From VYFG01 sp965248685 (lineage in GTDB: Bacteria > Pseudomonadota > Gammaproteobacteria > Arenicellales > Poriferihabitantaceae): DNA of 64,000 nucleotides. The position numbers were made by a program, and so were the translations under genes. Shown piece after piece: positions 1-7,957 of the stretch. The stretch covers positions 620,001 through 684,000 of the forward strand of contig CBDFKC010000003.1 in assembly GCA_965248685.1 (NCBI GenBank). Direction: 5' to 3'. The notes under the pieces are model-generated. The model was given only the letters and a program-made list of their open reading frames with translations. It ran no database searches and was not told where the DNA came from. The first letter of the stretch is position 1; every line of letters begins with the position of its first letter.

Positions 1-2
1 AA

Positions 3-1742
3 ATTTGTATGCAAATCCTTCACGCGGGACGTTATGGTTACCACCCGTTTAATGTTTCTGCATCTGGAATAAAAGCACCGATTAACAAATTCAGCCCGCG
101 AGCACTGGATCAAAGTGGTATCGAAAAACAGATAAAAGCCTACGTGAGATGCGCCAGGCTGGCCCAGCGCTCTGGATATGATGGGGTAGAGGTGATGGGC
201 TCGGAAGGATATTTCATTAACCAGTTTTTGTGCACCCGTACCAATCAGCGTACTGATCGCTGGGGTGGTAGCTTTGAAAACCGCTCTCGACTCGCGATAG
301 AAATCGTGGACCGAATCCGTAGCGCAGTAGGTTCGGATTTTATAATCATCTATCGGTTGTCGATGATGGATCTGGTTGAAGATGGCCTCCATTGGAACGA
401 AATAGTCAGTTTGGGTAAGGCGATTGAGCAGGCGGGGGCGAGCGCTATAAATTCCGGTATCGGCTGGCACGAAGCAAGAATACCTACCATTGTAACCTCG
501 GTCCCCCTCGCTGCCTTTTCCCGGGTGAGCAAAAAATTTCGAGAGCAGGTGTCGATCCCGGTAATTGCAACTAATCGAATTAATTCTCCGGATGCAGCGG
601 AACGTTTATTGGCCGAGGGGCATTGCGATTTAGTTTCCATGGCCAGGCCTTTTCTCGCCGACCCCCGATTAATCCAAAAATCCAAAGTCGGCGCAGATCA
701 AGAAATCAACACCTGTATTGCCTGCAATCAAGCATGCCTGGATTTCATATTTAATGGCAAGAAGGCGACTTGCATGGTTAATCCCAGAGCATGTCGGGAA
801 ACCAGCCTGGTGTACGTTCCCACCCAAAGGACCCAAAAAGTCGCAGTAGTTGGCGCAGGGCCAGCGGGATTGGCTACCGCTGCAACGGCCGCAGAGCGGG
901 GGCATCGGGTTATTCTGTTCGAATCGAATAATCAGATTGGTGGCCAGTTCAATATAGCCCGGGCTATTCCGGGCAAACAAGACTTTGCTGAAACCCTGCG
1001 CTATTACCAGACGAAGCTGGATAAATATGAGGTCGATATCAGATTAAATCAAACCGCTACCACGGAGCAGATACGTGGTGAAAAATTTGATCATATTGTG
1101 ATTGCAACCGGGGTAATACCGCGACCAATAAACCTACCCGGAAACACTCACCCCATGGTGTATCGCTACGACGAGGTCGTGTTGGAGAACAAACCGGTAG
1201 GCAAACGGGTAGCGATCATTGGCGCAGGAGGTATTGGGTTTGACCTTGCCGAGTATCTGCTGCACAGGGAGATAGAAGGGGACAACCAGGAAAAGCTTGA
1301 GGCATGGTATGCGGAATGGGGTATCGATCCGATCTATGAAAGCCAGGGCTCGCTGGTACCGCAACAAGTGGAACCTCCGGTCCGGGAAATTTACCTATTA
1401 CAGCGCAAAACCACTCCCCATGGTCGAAGTCTCGGTAAAACTTCTGGCTGGGTTCATCGCTTACAAATGCGTAAAAATGGAGTGCGGATGCTCGGTGGTG
1501 TCAAATATGAATCCATTGACGACCGTGGACTGCATATTCAGGTAGGGGAAGAAAAGCAATTACTGGAAGTGGATAATGTGATTATTTGTGCAGGCCAGTT
1601 GTCGGTAAACCAGCTCTACCAGCAGCTGAATCCATACGGCAAAGATAATAAGGTGCACTTAATTGGCGGCGCATTCTTGGCGGCAGAAGTTGATGCCCGA
1701 CGTGCTATCCAGCAGGGAGCAGAGCTCGCGGCCCGGATATAA
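3..1742 (+). CDS. fadH: 2,4-dienoyl-CoA reductase (NADPH), 5'-truncated by window edge
   Basis: This enzyme reduces 2,4-dienoyl-CoA intermediates during beta-oxidation of unsaturated fatty acids. The frame is open to the left edge, so roughly the first 95 residues of a ~670-residue protein are outside the window. Visible parts are the end of an old-yellow-enzyme TIM barrel (motifs EVMGSEGYFINQF, TNQRTDRWGG, GIGWHEARIPT with the proton-relay His), a 4Fe-4S cluster motif CIACNQAC followed 11 residues later by Cys, and FAD and NADPH Rossmann motifs (VVGAGPAGLA, IIGAGGIGFD). The sequence resembles E. coli FadH almost throughout. A GST gene follows after 3 bp, suggesting co-transcription. Confidence 0.95.
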   Translation: MCMQILHAGRYGYHPFNVSASGIKAPINKFSPRALDQSGIEKQIKAYVRCARLAQRSGYDGVEVMGSEGYFINQFLCTRTNQRTDRWGGSFENRSRLAIEIVDRIRSAVGSDFIIIYRLSMMDLVEDGLHWNEIVSLGKAIEQAGASAINSGIGWHEARIPTIVTSVPLAAFSRVSKKFREQVSIPVIATNRINSPDAAERLLAEGHCDLVSMARPFLADPRLIQKSKVGADQEINTCIACNQACLDFIFNGKKATCMVNPRACRETSLVYVPTQRTQKVAVVGAGPAGLATAATAAERGHRVILFESNNQIGGQFNIARAIPGKQDFAETLRYYQTKLDKYEVDIRLNQTATTEQIRGEKFDHIVIATGVIPRPINLPGNTHPMVYRYDEVVLENKPVGKRVAIIGAGGIGFDLAEYLLHREIEGDNQEKLEAWYAEWGIDPIYESQGSLVPQQVEPPVREIYLLQRKTTPHGRSLGKTSGWVHRLQMRKNGVRMLGGVKYESIDDRGLHIQVGEEKQLLEVDNVIICAGQLSVNQLYQQLNPYGKDNKVHLIGGAFLAAEVDARRAIQQGAELAARI

Positions 1743-1745
1743 CTG

Positions 1746-2384
1746 ATGGATCCCCTTGTGCTGATTGGGCCGGCGTATAGCGTTTATGTCCGCATCGTCA
1801 GGATGGTGCTGATTGAAAAATCCATTCCATTCGAAACCCGGGAGTTTGATATTTTTGATCCCGCTGCTCACCCAGTGGATTATCGACAGCGGCATCCATT
1901 TTCCAAGGTGCCGCTATTGTGTGATGCCGGTTTCGATTTGTTTGAGACTTCAGCTATTGTGCGATATCTCGACCAGAAGTATCCCGCGCCCGGGTTTACC
2001 CCGAAAGATATTGGGCAGCAGGCCGTCATGAATCAGGTGATCTCTGTGGTGGATAATTATGCCTATCCAGCGATGGTCTGGGGCCTTTATGTTGAACAGG
2101 TCGATAAACCTTCCGAGGGAATCGAACCCGATCCGAAAACGGTAACCCGGGCGCTGCAAACAAGTGAAAACTGCCTGGGCTGGTTGTCGAAAACCCTGGG
2201 GAACGACGGCTATTTTGGGGGTGACAGTATCACTCTGGGAGATTTCTACCTGAGCTCCATATTCTTATACTTCGAACATACTGAATTAGGGCGGCTGTCC
2301 CTTGGTGGGGAAACCCCCTTAGCGCAATGGTGGCAGCGCGTTAGGGACCGCGATAGTGTCGCTGAATTTAGAGAATTAGACTAG
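1746..2384 (+). CDS. glutathione S-transferase family protein
   Basis: A 212-residue cytosolic GST-type protein. The N-terminal thioredoxin-like half has the cis-Pro signature region (FSKVPLL) and the ETSAIVRYLDQKYP glutathione-binding motif, and the helical C-terminal half contains the conserved ITLGDFYLSSIF segment. The start lies 3 bp after the fadH stop, so the pair is probably one transcript. The substrate cannot be inferred. Conjugation of reactive enoyl/dienoyl products is possible from the context but is only a guess. Confidence 0.85.
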   Translation: MDPLVLIGPAYSVYVRIVRMVLIEKSIPFETREFDIFDPAAHPVDYRQRHPFSKVPLLCDAGFDLFETSAIVRYLDQKYPAPGFTPKDIGQQAVMNQVISVVDNYAYPAMVWGLYVEQVDKPSEGIEPDPKTVTRALQTSENCLGWLSKTLGNDGYFGGDSITLGDFYLSSIFLYFEHTELGRLSLGGETPLAQWWQRVRDRDSVAEFRELD

Positions 2385-2446
2385 CCCTTTAGTCGCTGCC
2401 AGCAGGAGGCCAGTTTGCCTTAGCCAGCTCGTGCAACTAGTTGGAT

Positions 2447-3451
2447 TTACTGGCTTAACGCCTGATTAAATTCGTCAATCCAGTCGGCTTTATTGTCCGC
2501 GATGCCCTGGGCGTCAATTAGCAAACTTTTCTCCGGACGGATCAGGTCGTTAAATTCCGCAGGCAACCCGGACTCGGGAAATACCGCGGGATACATCCAA
2601 TTTCCCGTGGGAATGAGTGACTGGAAAGGTTCGGTCGCAATAAAACGCATAAAGGCCTGGGCTAACTCCGGACTCGGCGCGCTCTTTAACACTGCAGCGA
2701 CTTCAATTTGCATGCCATGCCCTTCAACAAATTTGACCGCCTTGAATTTCGCTTCGTCTTCCATGATCATGTGATAGGCCGGAGAGGTGGTATAGCTCAT
2801 TACCATATCTGCTTTGCCGTCGAGGAACATGCCATAGGCTTCTGACCAGGTTTTGGCCACCGCGACAACCTTGGGTGCGAGTTTATTCCAGACAATGCCA
2901 GTGGCATCGCCGTACATGGCCTTGACCCAAAGTAAAAATCCAAATCCGGCAGTGCTGGATTGGGGGTCCTGAAGAACGATTTTTAGTGAGTCATCTGCTT
3001 CCAGTAAATCTTCAAAACTGCCGGGAGGAAGTGGCGTTCGAAAGGTGTCATGGACAAATGCGAAAAACCCAAAATCAAATGGCAGAAAATTCTGGTTGTC
3101 CCAGGCCAAAGGTAAATCCAGGGTCGTCAAGTCGACCTGATGTGCGGTAATCAGTCCGGTATTCTGCGCTTCGATGACTAGACTGTTATCCAGACCAAGC
3201 ACAACATCGGCAGGAGATTCTTCGCCCTCCAGCTGTATCCGGCTCAGTATATTGGAGGAGCTGCCCACGGTGACAAGGTTTAGATCACATTCACATTCAA
3301 GCTCGAATGCTGTCTCGACCTTGGGTCCAGGACCCCATTCTGACGCAAACGAATCGTAGGTATACACCGTGACGACCGGCTTATCCTGAGCATTACCCGT
3401 TACGATTCCAGAAAGACAAAGTACCAGTATGGTAGCGACGAATTTTTGCAT
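2447..3451 (-). CDS. thiB: thiamine ABC transporter, periplasmic thiamine-binding protein
   Basis: A periplasmic substrate-binding protein for thiamine/TPP import. It has an N-terminal signal peptide (about residues 1-21) and then sequence closely matching E. coli ThiB/TbpA: VTVYTYDSFASEWGPGP, ADVVLGLDN, WSEAYGMFL, SYTTSPAYH and IPTGNWMYP. The length of 334 aa is normal. No thiP or thiQ is adjacent: the next genes downstream are convergent, and upstream is a methyltransferase gene 45 bp away. The 45-bp spacer is too short for a TPP riboswitch. It may be carried along at the end of the LysW operon transcript. Confidence 0.92.
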   Translation of the reverse strand: MQKFVATILVLCLSGIVTGNAQDKPVVTVYTYDSFASEWGPGPKVETAFELECECDLNLVTVGSSSNILSRIQLEGEESPADVVLGLDNSLVIEAQNTGLITAHQVDLTTLDLPLAWDNQNFLPFDFGFFAFVHDTFRTPLPPGSFEDLLEADDSLKIVLQDPQSSTAGFGFLLWVKAMYGDATGIVWNKLAPKVVAVAKTWSEAYGMFLDGKADMVMSYTTSPAYHMIMEDEAKFKAVKFVEGHGMQIEVAAVLKSAPSPELAQAFMRFIATEPFQSLIPTGNWMYPAVFPESGLPAEFNDLIRPEKSLLIDAQGIADNKADWIDEFNQALSQ

Positions 3452-3496
3452 GATTGCTCTATCTGGACCTACACTGGGTGAATGGCCGACCCTGGT

Positions 3497-4225
3497 TTAA
3501 CCAGCGGCATTTAATTCGAAACCCTTGCCATGATTCTCGAACTCCCACAACGCCTCTGAGGTGAATTCGGGATGTCGGTCAAGAAATTCCTGATAGGCTT
3601 TTTGTTGACCGAGTTCATTGCTTTCTCCATAGGAAAACCAGTCGTCAAATAGCAGGATTGTGCCGACTTGAATATAGGGATCCATCCATTCCAATGCGGT
3701 TACAGTGGAAGAATAATAATCGCAATCAAGTAGCACTACAGAAGCGGGCTTAAAATTATGTTGCTGACGTAATGCCTCGGTTAATGAATCTTCATAGTAG
3801 CCCTGAATGAGATTTACCTTGGCCAGATCTACCCCTTCGCCAGCTAGGTTTTTCTCTACTTCTTCTCTGGAGCAAGCGAACTGGCCCTGGAAAAATCGGC
3901 CATCTACCTGGTCGATTCCTTCCGCCGGGGGTAATCCCTCGAACGAATCGAATCCATAAAAATTAACCGCGTCTAAATTGAGGGTCTCACAGTGATTCCA
4001 TGCCTGTAAAAAGGTATATCCCCGGAACAGTCCAAATTCGTAGTAATCGCCTTTGACTTCACCGTCGCGCTCCACTAGGTATTCGAAAGACCGAAGAATT
4101 GCCCCAGGCGCACCCGGGCTCAGCGTATCGAATGAGTTGTTAATTTTATGATAGACCTTTGACGCCAGGCGAAATAACGGCGGGCACGGACGTAACAGGT
4201 CTTCAATGGAGGATTTAAGGCTCAT
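3497..4225 (-). CDS. TylF/MycF-family class I SAM-dependent O-methyltransferase
   Basis: A 242-residue protein of the macrocin-O-methyltransferase (TylF) family. Visible motifs are DYYEFGLFRGYTF (SAM loop), FYGFDSFEGLPP and VVLLDCDYYSSTV followed by ILLFDDWFSYGE, which in this family carry metal-binding Asp residues. Family members methylate sugar or amino-sugar hydroxyls in secondary metabolites and surface glycans. I chose the ATG at 4225; the longer frame (to 4417) would overlap the upstream acyltransferase gene and adds a low-complexity, unrelated N-terminus. It is separated by 82 bp from the acyltransferase gene and could be transcribed with the LysW operon. Its substrate is unknown. Confidence 0.8.
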   Translation of the reverse strand: MSLKSSIEDLLRPCPPLFRLASKVYHKINNSFDTLSPGAPGAILRSFEYLVERDGEVKGDYYEFGLFRGYTFLQAWNHCETLNLDAVNFYGFDSFEGLPPAEGIDQVDGRFFQGQFACSREEVEKNLAGEGVDLAKVNLIQGYYEDSLTEALRQQHNFKPASVVLLDCDYYSSTVTALEWMDPYIQVGTILLFDDWFSYGESNELGQQKAYQEFLDRHPEFTSEALWEFENHGKGFELNAAG

Positions 4226-4307
4226 CGGGGGTTCGAATGGAGAATACTTGTGGAGTGACGGGGAATTATAACATTTGCGCCCTGAGCCAGGCTCGAAAAT
4301 AAGCGAC

Positions 4308-5066
4308 TTAGCTGCTGTCGGTTTTTGTCCGGCGTTGACGAACCGGTTGCGCCGGCGCCCCCAAACTGATGGACATGCTCGGCAGGTTTTTCGTGACGGT
4401 TGAACCGGATGCAACAACGCAACCTTGTTCGATAGTTACCCCATCAAGAACCGCCACATGGGAGCCGAGCCAGACATCATCCTTTAGCTCCACTCCTCCT
4501 TTGCCTTCCTGGTCATAGGCCTGGCACATCGGGGTATCGATATTATCGTAGTGGTAATTACCGCCACCAATAATGTAACTATATGCCGCAATGATGTTAT
4601 CCCGGCCTATCCGAATCGAGCTGGTTGCCGCGATGGTGCAATTCCACCCCACATTGGCGTTTTCTCCTAGTTCGATGTCACCATTTTTACAGCTAATAAT
4701 AGAATTACGACCAATAAAGCTGCCACTGCCTATGTCGATGCCTTTGTTGGACTCACCCTTGGCATCAAGCAGGACGTTCTCATCCACTACCACACCGTCG
4801 CCAATCCGTATTTTATGGGGGTGCCGAACCACCACATCGCTGCCAAATGTAACGTTGCGGCCAACCGCGCCCAAAACCCACGGATACATTATCTTGCGCA
4901 GCACCAGACCCAGAGCACCAGCCCGTTTCTGCGAAATCATCATAACCAGCTCAAACAATACCAACTTAATCCAACTTCGCTGACCAACCACAAGATCCAT
5001 ATATCGGCTGATCGCTGATTGATTTCCAGTGGCCATGGATTGTTGTATTTTAAGGGGCTTACTCAT
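4308..5066 (-). CDS. left-handed beta-helix (hexapeptide repeat) acyltransferase
   Basis: A 252-residue protein. The N-terminal ~75 residues are helical. From about residue 80 onward come imperfect hexapeptide repeats ([LIV]-G-x4), such as IGRNSIIS, LGENANVGWNC, IGRDNIIA, LKDDVWLGSHVAVLDGV and GCVVASGSTVTKNLP, typical of WbbJ/CysE-like O-acetyltransferases. The ATG at 5066 is preferred over the upstream in-frame start because it gives a 4-nt ATGA overlap with the stop of lysJ, implying translational coupling. That coupling places the enzyme functionally in the LysW operon. It may acylate the pathway product, or be a surface-glycan enzyme that has joined the operon. Confidence 0.8.
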   Translation of the reverse strand: MSKPLKIQQSMATGNQSAISRYMDLVVGQRSWIKLVLFELVMMISQKRAGALGLVLRKIMYPWVLGAVGRNVTFGSDVVVRHPHKIRIGDGVVVDENVLLDAKGESNKGIDIGSGSFIGRNSIISCKNGDIELGENANVGWNCTIAATSSIRIGRDNIIAAYSYIIGGGNYHYDNIDTPMCQAYDQEGKGGVELKDDVWLGSHVAVLDGVTIEQGCVVASGSTVTKNLPSMSISLGAPAQPVRQRRTKTDSS

Positions 5067-6235
5067 GTCGACAAATCCTGATCCAGCATTGTAATCAGGA
5101 TATCGCAAACCTCCATTAGTTTTTCTGGCGTTATCACTAATGGTGGCAGCAAACGAATAACAGTTGGTCCGGCCGGCAGGGCCAGTACGCCGGCTTCAAT
5201 CAGTTTCAGCAGATAGGGTTGAGCCTTAACCCGCAGCTCAATGCCAATCATCAAACCTATCTGTCTTATTTCGCGTACATTCTTTGGTTTGCTGGCATTG
5301 AACCGCTCGGCGAATTGGCTACCCAGTTCAGCCGCCCGTAGCGCAAGATCATTCTGTTCCAGATAGTCGATAGTGGCGATTGCAGCGGCGCAGGCCAGCG
5401 GATTGCCGCCGAAGGTGCTGCCATGCTTACCCATGGCAGACGAAATGCGGTCACTACAAAGGGTTGCGCCCATGGGTAATCCCCCGGCAATACTCTTCGC
5501 CAGGGTCATGATATCGGGTTGAATATCGAAGGTTTGACTGGCAAACATCTCTCCGGTGCGGCCGAATCCGGTTTGAATTTCATCGGCGATAAGCAATATC
5601 TCATACTGGTCGCAAAGTTCACGAACGCCCTGTAAATAATCCGGATTTGCTGGTCGAACGCCGCCCTCCCCCTGAACCAGTTCGATAATTATTGCCGCAG
5701 TGTCGGTGTCGATCGCGCCCCGAAGCTTTTCCAGGTTGTTATAGGGGACGAACTTATGTCCTGGCAGCATTGGTTCAAATTCATCGCGATATTTGAAAGT
5801 TGCACTAAGTGCACCCATGGAACGGCCATGAAATCCCCGCATGGCGCTGATAAATCCGCTCTTACCGGTACTGAGTCGAGCAAACTTTATTGCCGCCTCG
5901 GTAGCCTCGGTTCCGGAGTTGCAGAGAAAGGCGCGGGTCAGGTTAGTGGGTGCAGCTGCTACCAGACGAGCCATAAGGCTTGCCCGGATATCATTATAAA
6001 AAATGCCCGGACAGGTGATTAACTTTTTGGCCTGTTCATGCATTGCCTGAACTACTTTAGGGTTGGCATGACCTACGTTGGCGACGCCAATACCCGCGGT
6101 ACAATCAATGTAAGCATTGCCCTTGTCATCCCACAGCGTAGCACCTTCGCCCCGAGTTATTACCAGCTCGCGTTTGGGGTAAACCTCGAAGGCATGAGCT
6201 TGCTCCAGCTCGATCCAGTTTTCAGTCGTTTTCAT
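5063..6235 (-). CDS. lysJ: class III PLP aminotransferase, LysJ/ArgD type
   Basis: A 390-residue fold-type I aminotransferase of the acetylornithine/LysW-aminoadipate-semialdehyde group. It has GIGVANVGHANP, FCNSGTEATEAAIKFAR, ADEIQTGFGRTG (PLP-binding Asp) and LAKSIAGGLPMGA with the Schiff-base Lys. In LysW pathways it transfers an amino group from glutamate to the carrier-bound semialdehyde. The start codon overlaps the lysZ stop (TAATG), and its own stop overlaps the acyltransferase start (ATGA). Sequence alone does not separate LysJ from ArgD; the assignment rests on the lysW-X-Y-Z context. Confidence 0.88.
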   Translation of the reverse strand: MKTTENWIELEQAHAFEVYPKRELVITRGEGATLWDDKGNAYIDCTAGIGVANVGHANPKVVQAMHEQAKKLITCPGIFYNDIRASLMARLVAAAPTNLTRAFLCNSGTEATEAAIKFARLSTGKSGFISAMRGFHGRSMGALSATFKYRDEFEPMLPGHKFVPYNNLEKLRGAIDTDTAAIIIELVQGEGGVRPANPDYLQGVRELCDQYEILLIADEIQTGFGRTGEMFASQTFDIQPDIMTLAKSIAGGLPMGATLCSDRISSAMGKHGSTFGGNPLACAAAIATIDYLEQNDLALRAAELGSQFAERFNASKPKNVREIRQIGLMIGIELRVKAQPYLLKLIEAGVLALPAGPTVIRLLPPLVITPEKLMEVCDILITMLDQDLST

Positions 6236-7026
6236 TATTTGATCCAGGTGCCGCCACCTGCCAGCGCGCCCTGGACCGGGTGATCAGTACGACCATCTGC
6301 GATGATTATTTCGCGAACGTTGCCAGTGGCCAGCTTGTTCAACGCATGCATTTTGCGCTTCATTCGGCCTTCGACCTGTTGTTCACGGTCGCCAAGCTCA
6401 GCCCGGCTTAATCGGGTCTGGATGGAGTCGGGATCGTTGACGTCATCCATAAATCCCGGGGCTTCGATCAGTTGGATCACGGTTTCAGCATCCAGCGCCT
6501 TTTGTAATTGGCAAACGATATCGTCATTTTCAGAATTAATTGCAACGCCGTCTTCATCGCATATTGGTATCGTCAAAATCGGCGTATACCCATTAGTAAT
6601 AAGCAGGTCCAACAAGTCGGTATTGATCGAAACGGGCTTTCCCGATAAATCCCGTTTCATCATTTTTTTGCCATTTTCTATGGTACGGATACCACGATTA
6701 CGCTGGCCCTGAATCACCCGACCATCAATTCCGGATAGTCCAACCGCGTTGATTCCCTGTTGTTGGCACATTTCCACCAGTCGTTTGTTACGCAAACCGC
6801 TGTAAGCCATCAGGATTGCGTCCAGCGCTGATTGATCGGAAAATACACTTTGGTAACCAGAGGCAGAGGTTATCACGCGTTTTTCGAAACCCATATTCTT
6901 CGCCACCTGGTCCCGCAATGCGTTGGCTCCGTGGACAACGATAAATGGGCGATCCAATTGGGCCAGATCGCCGACAATGGCCTCCAGATTCAGCCCTTCA
7001 CCGCCGCCAATTTTTATAATGATCAT
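6235..7026 (-). CDS. lysZ: LysW-aminoadipate/glutamate kinase, amino-acid kinase family
   Basis: A 263-residue amino-acid kinase. It phosphorylates the side-chain carboxylate of the carrier-bound amino acid. Motifs include IIIKIGGGEGLN (phosphate loop), FIVVHGANALRD, NKRLVEMCQ..GINAVGLSGIDGR, AINSENDDI and GRMKRKM, closely paralleling Thermus LysZ. I chose the ATG at 7026, which begins exactly at the conserved MIIIKIGGG and lies 10 bp after the upstream amidotransferase stop; the longer frame runs back into that gene. It overlaps lysJ by one base. Whether the natural substrate is LysW-aminoadipate or LysW-glutamate cannot be decided here. Confidence 0.9.
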   Translation of the reverse strand: MIIIKIGGGEGLNLEAIVGDLAQLDRPFIVVHGANALRDQVAKNMGFEKRVITSASGYQSVFSDQSALDAILMAYSGLRNKRLVEMCQQQGINAVGLSGIDGRVIQGQRNRGIRTIENGKKMMKRDLSGKPVSINTDLLDLLITNGYTPILTIPICDEDGVAINSENDDIVCQLQKALDAETVIQLIEAPGFMDDVNDPDSIQTRLSRAELGDREQQVEGRMKRKMHALNKLATGNVREIIIADGRTDHPVQGALAGGGTWIK

Positions 7027-7036
7027 GGAGATAGGG

Positions 7037-7687
7037 TTAATCCAGATGAATTGTTTCGATGGTTTGGTTTGGAATTGTATCCCAGTTGGAGGCAAACTCC
7101 GGCAAAGCAATGGAGCTGATTATCCGGGTGTTATTGACGGTCGCCCGGCGCAACTGGAAATACTCTGGCTGCTCGCTAAACCAGCTGCATACCTGGACGG
7201 CATGTCGCTCGGCAACGAAGAAATTCATGGCACGAATATAGCGAGTACGCTTGTTGATGATGCCCACTGCTTTGTCTGTGGCCGCACCCAGATCACCCCG
7301 GTCAAATCGTCGAATGTAATTATAAATTTTCTCTGCACCGATTCGCCCGGATGCCTTGATTTTGACCCCTCTTAACTCGCCGTTAAATAAAAACATCGAC
7401 CGTCCATCGGTAAAAGGCATATTGTTTTCAACCACAATACCTTCATCACGAAATGCACTGCGGGCATGCGCCAGGAATAATCGGCTGCTTGGGAAATTGC
7501 GCTGGGGACGTTGCCAAATTGGGTCGATATGGTGAAAGGTTTTCCAGTTATCTTGCGGGTCAATCCAGCTGCAACCCCAGCCGTGACCTTGAAATTCCTG
7601 ACTTTGTCGACACCCCTCGGCGAAAGTATGGAGAAAACCATTGGGGTCAATACCCCCGGGGTTTTCAATCAACAATAGACGGCACAC
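7037..7687 (-). CDS. stand-alone class II glutamine amidotransferase (Ntn hydrolase) in the LysW operon
   Basis: A 216-residue single-domain protein of the class II glutamine amidotransferase fold (YafJ/EgtC-like). It starts with GTG followed by TGC, giving Met-Cys2; removal of Met would expose the catalytic N-terminal Cys. Other family motifs are present: GHGWGCSW, LAHARSA (Arg for the glutamine carboxylate), NNMPF and FNGEL (oxyanion-hole Asn-Gly). There is no synthase or ammonia-acceptor domain, so on its own it would be a glutaminase/amidase. It sits between lysY and lysZ in the operon, and the carrier LysW encoded here ends in Gln. I infer that it hydrolyses a gamma-glutamyl amide on LysW, either the C-terminal Gln side chain or the product isopeptide bond. 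The GTG start overlaps the end of a CTAG-bounded element; in the rebuilt empty site it overlaps the lysY stop by one nucleotide. Confidence 0.85.
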   Translation of the reverse strand: MCRLLLIENPGGIDPNGFLHTFAEGCRQSQEFQGHGWGCSWIDPQDNWKTFHHIDPIWQRPQRNFPSSRLFLAHARSAFRDEGIVVENNMPFTDGRSMFLFNGELRGVKIKASGRIGAEKIYNYIRRFDRGDLGAATDKAVGIINKRTRYIRAMNFFVAERHAVQVCSWFSEQPEYFQLRRATVNNTRIISSIALPEFASNWDTIPNQTIETIHLD

Positions 7688-7957
7688 TAGTGTAGTGTAT
7701 TAAACATATTGTATATATCAGAACCCCCCAAATGTTCCAAGCCAAGGCGCAGCCTGCTGCCAATGGTTGTTCCCTTGGCAAAGGCTGGAACGCTGGATTG
7801 GGGCATTTGGGGGGTTCCCGACCGGCGAGTCGATATGCGGCCATCTACTTTGTTGCATTTCTTATGAAGGGAACAACCATTCATGGCGAAACGCGTCGCG
7901 TATCTGACCGCATCTCGTCTCGCTGATACATACAATATGTTCAATACACTACACTAG
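7687..7957. mobile_element. 271-bp MITE-like element inserted at CTAG between lysY and the amidotransferase gene
   Basis: The ends are 35-bp inverted repeats (7687-7721 and 7923-7957) with 33 of 35 positions matching; each begins CTAGTGTAGTGTATT. It carries no credible coding region. The left CTAG overlaps the GTG start of the amidotransferase gene and the right CTAG contains the lysY TAG stop. Deleting the element while keeping one CTAG gives CCCTAGTGTGC on the minus strand, i.e. lysY TAG overlapping GTG by one base, like the lysZ/lysJ junction. This supports insertion into CTAG with a 4-bp target duplication. CTAG fits the YTAR target preference known for IS5-type elements, but no transposase is present. 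Confidence 0.8.
7721..7881. repeat. two interleaved perfect inverted repeats inside the 271-bp element
   Basis: The 14-bp arm 7721-7734 (GAACCCCCCAAATG) is exactly complementary to 7804-7817. The 15-bp arm 7762-7776 (AATGGTTGTTCCCTT) is exactly complementary to 7867-7881. Because the second arm begins inside the loop of the first, the two hairpins interleave and are alternatives or a pseudoknot. A third, weaker pair (7827-7840 with 7907-7920, about 11 of 14) follows. If transcribed, it would give a strongly structured segment within the operon mRNA. Confidence 0.75.

Noticed and set aside
4226..4417. N-terminal extension of the TylF-like methyltransferase
   Set aside because: It overlaps the acyltransferase coding region on the same strand and has no family similarity; ATG 4225 is preferred.
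7027..7110. N-terminal extension of lysZ
   Set aside because: It runs into the amidotransferase gene; the conserved MIIIKIGGG start is at 7026.
7687..7944. 85-codon minus-strand frame in the 271-bp element
   Set aside because: It is the translation of the terminal repeats and hairpins, starts at a TTG in the repeat arm, and shows no domain.
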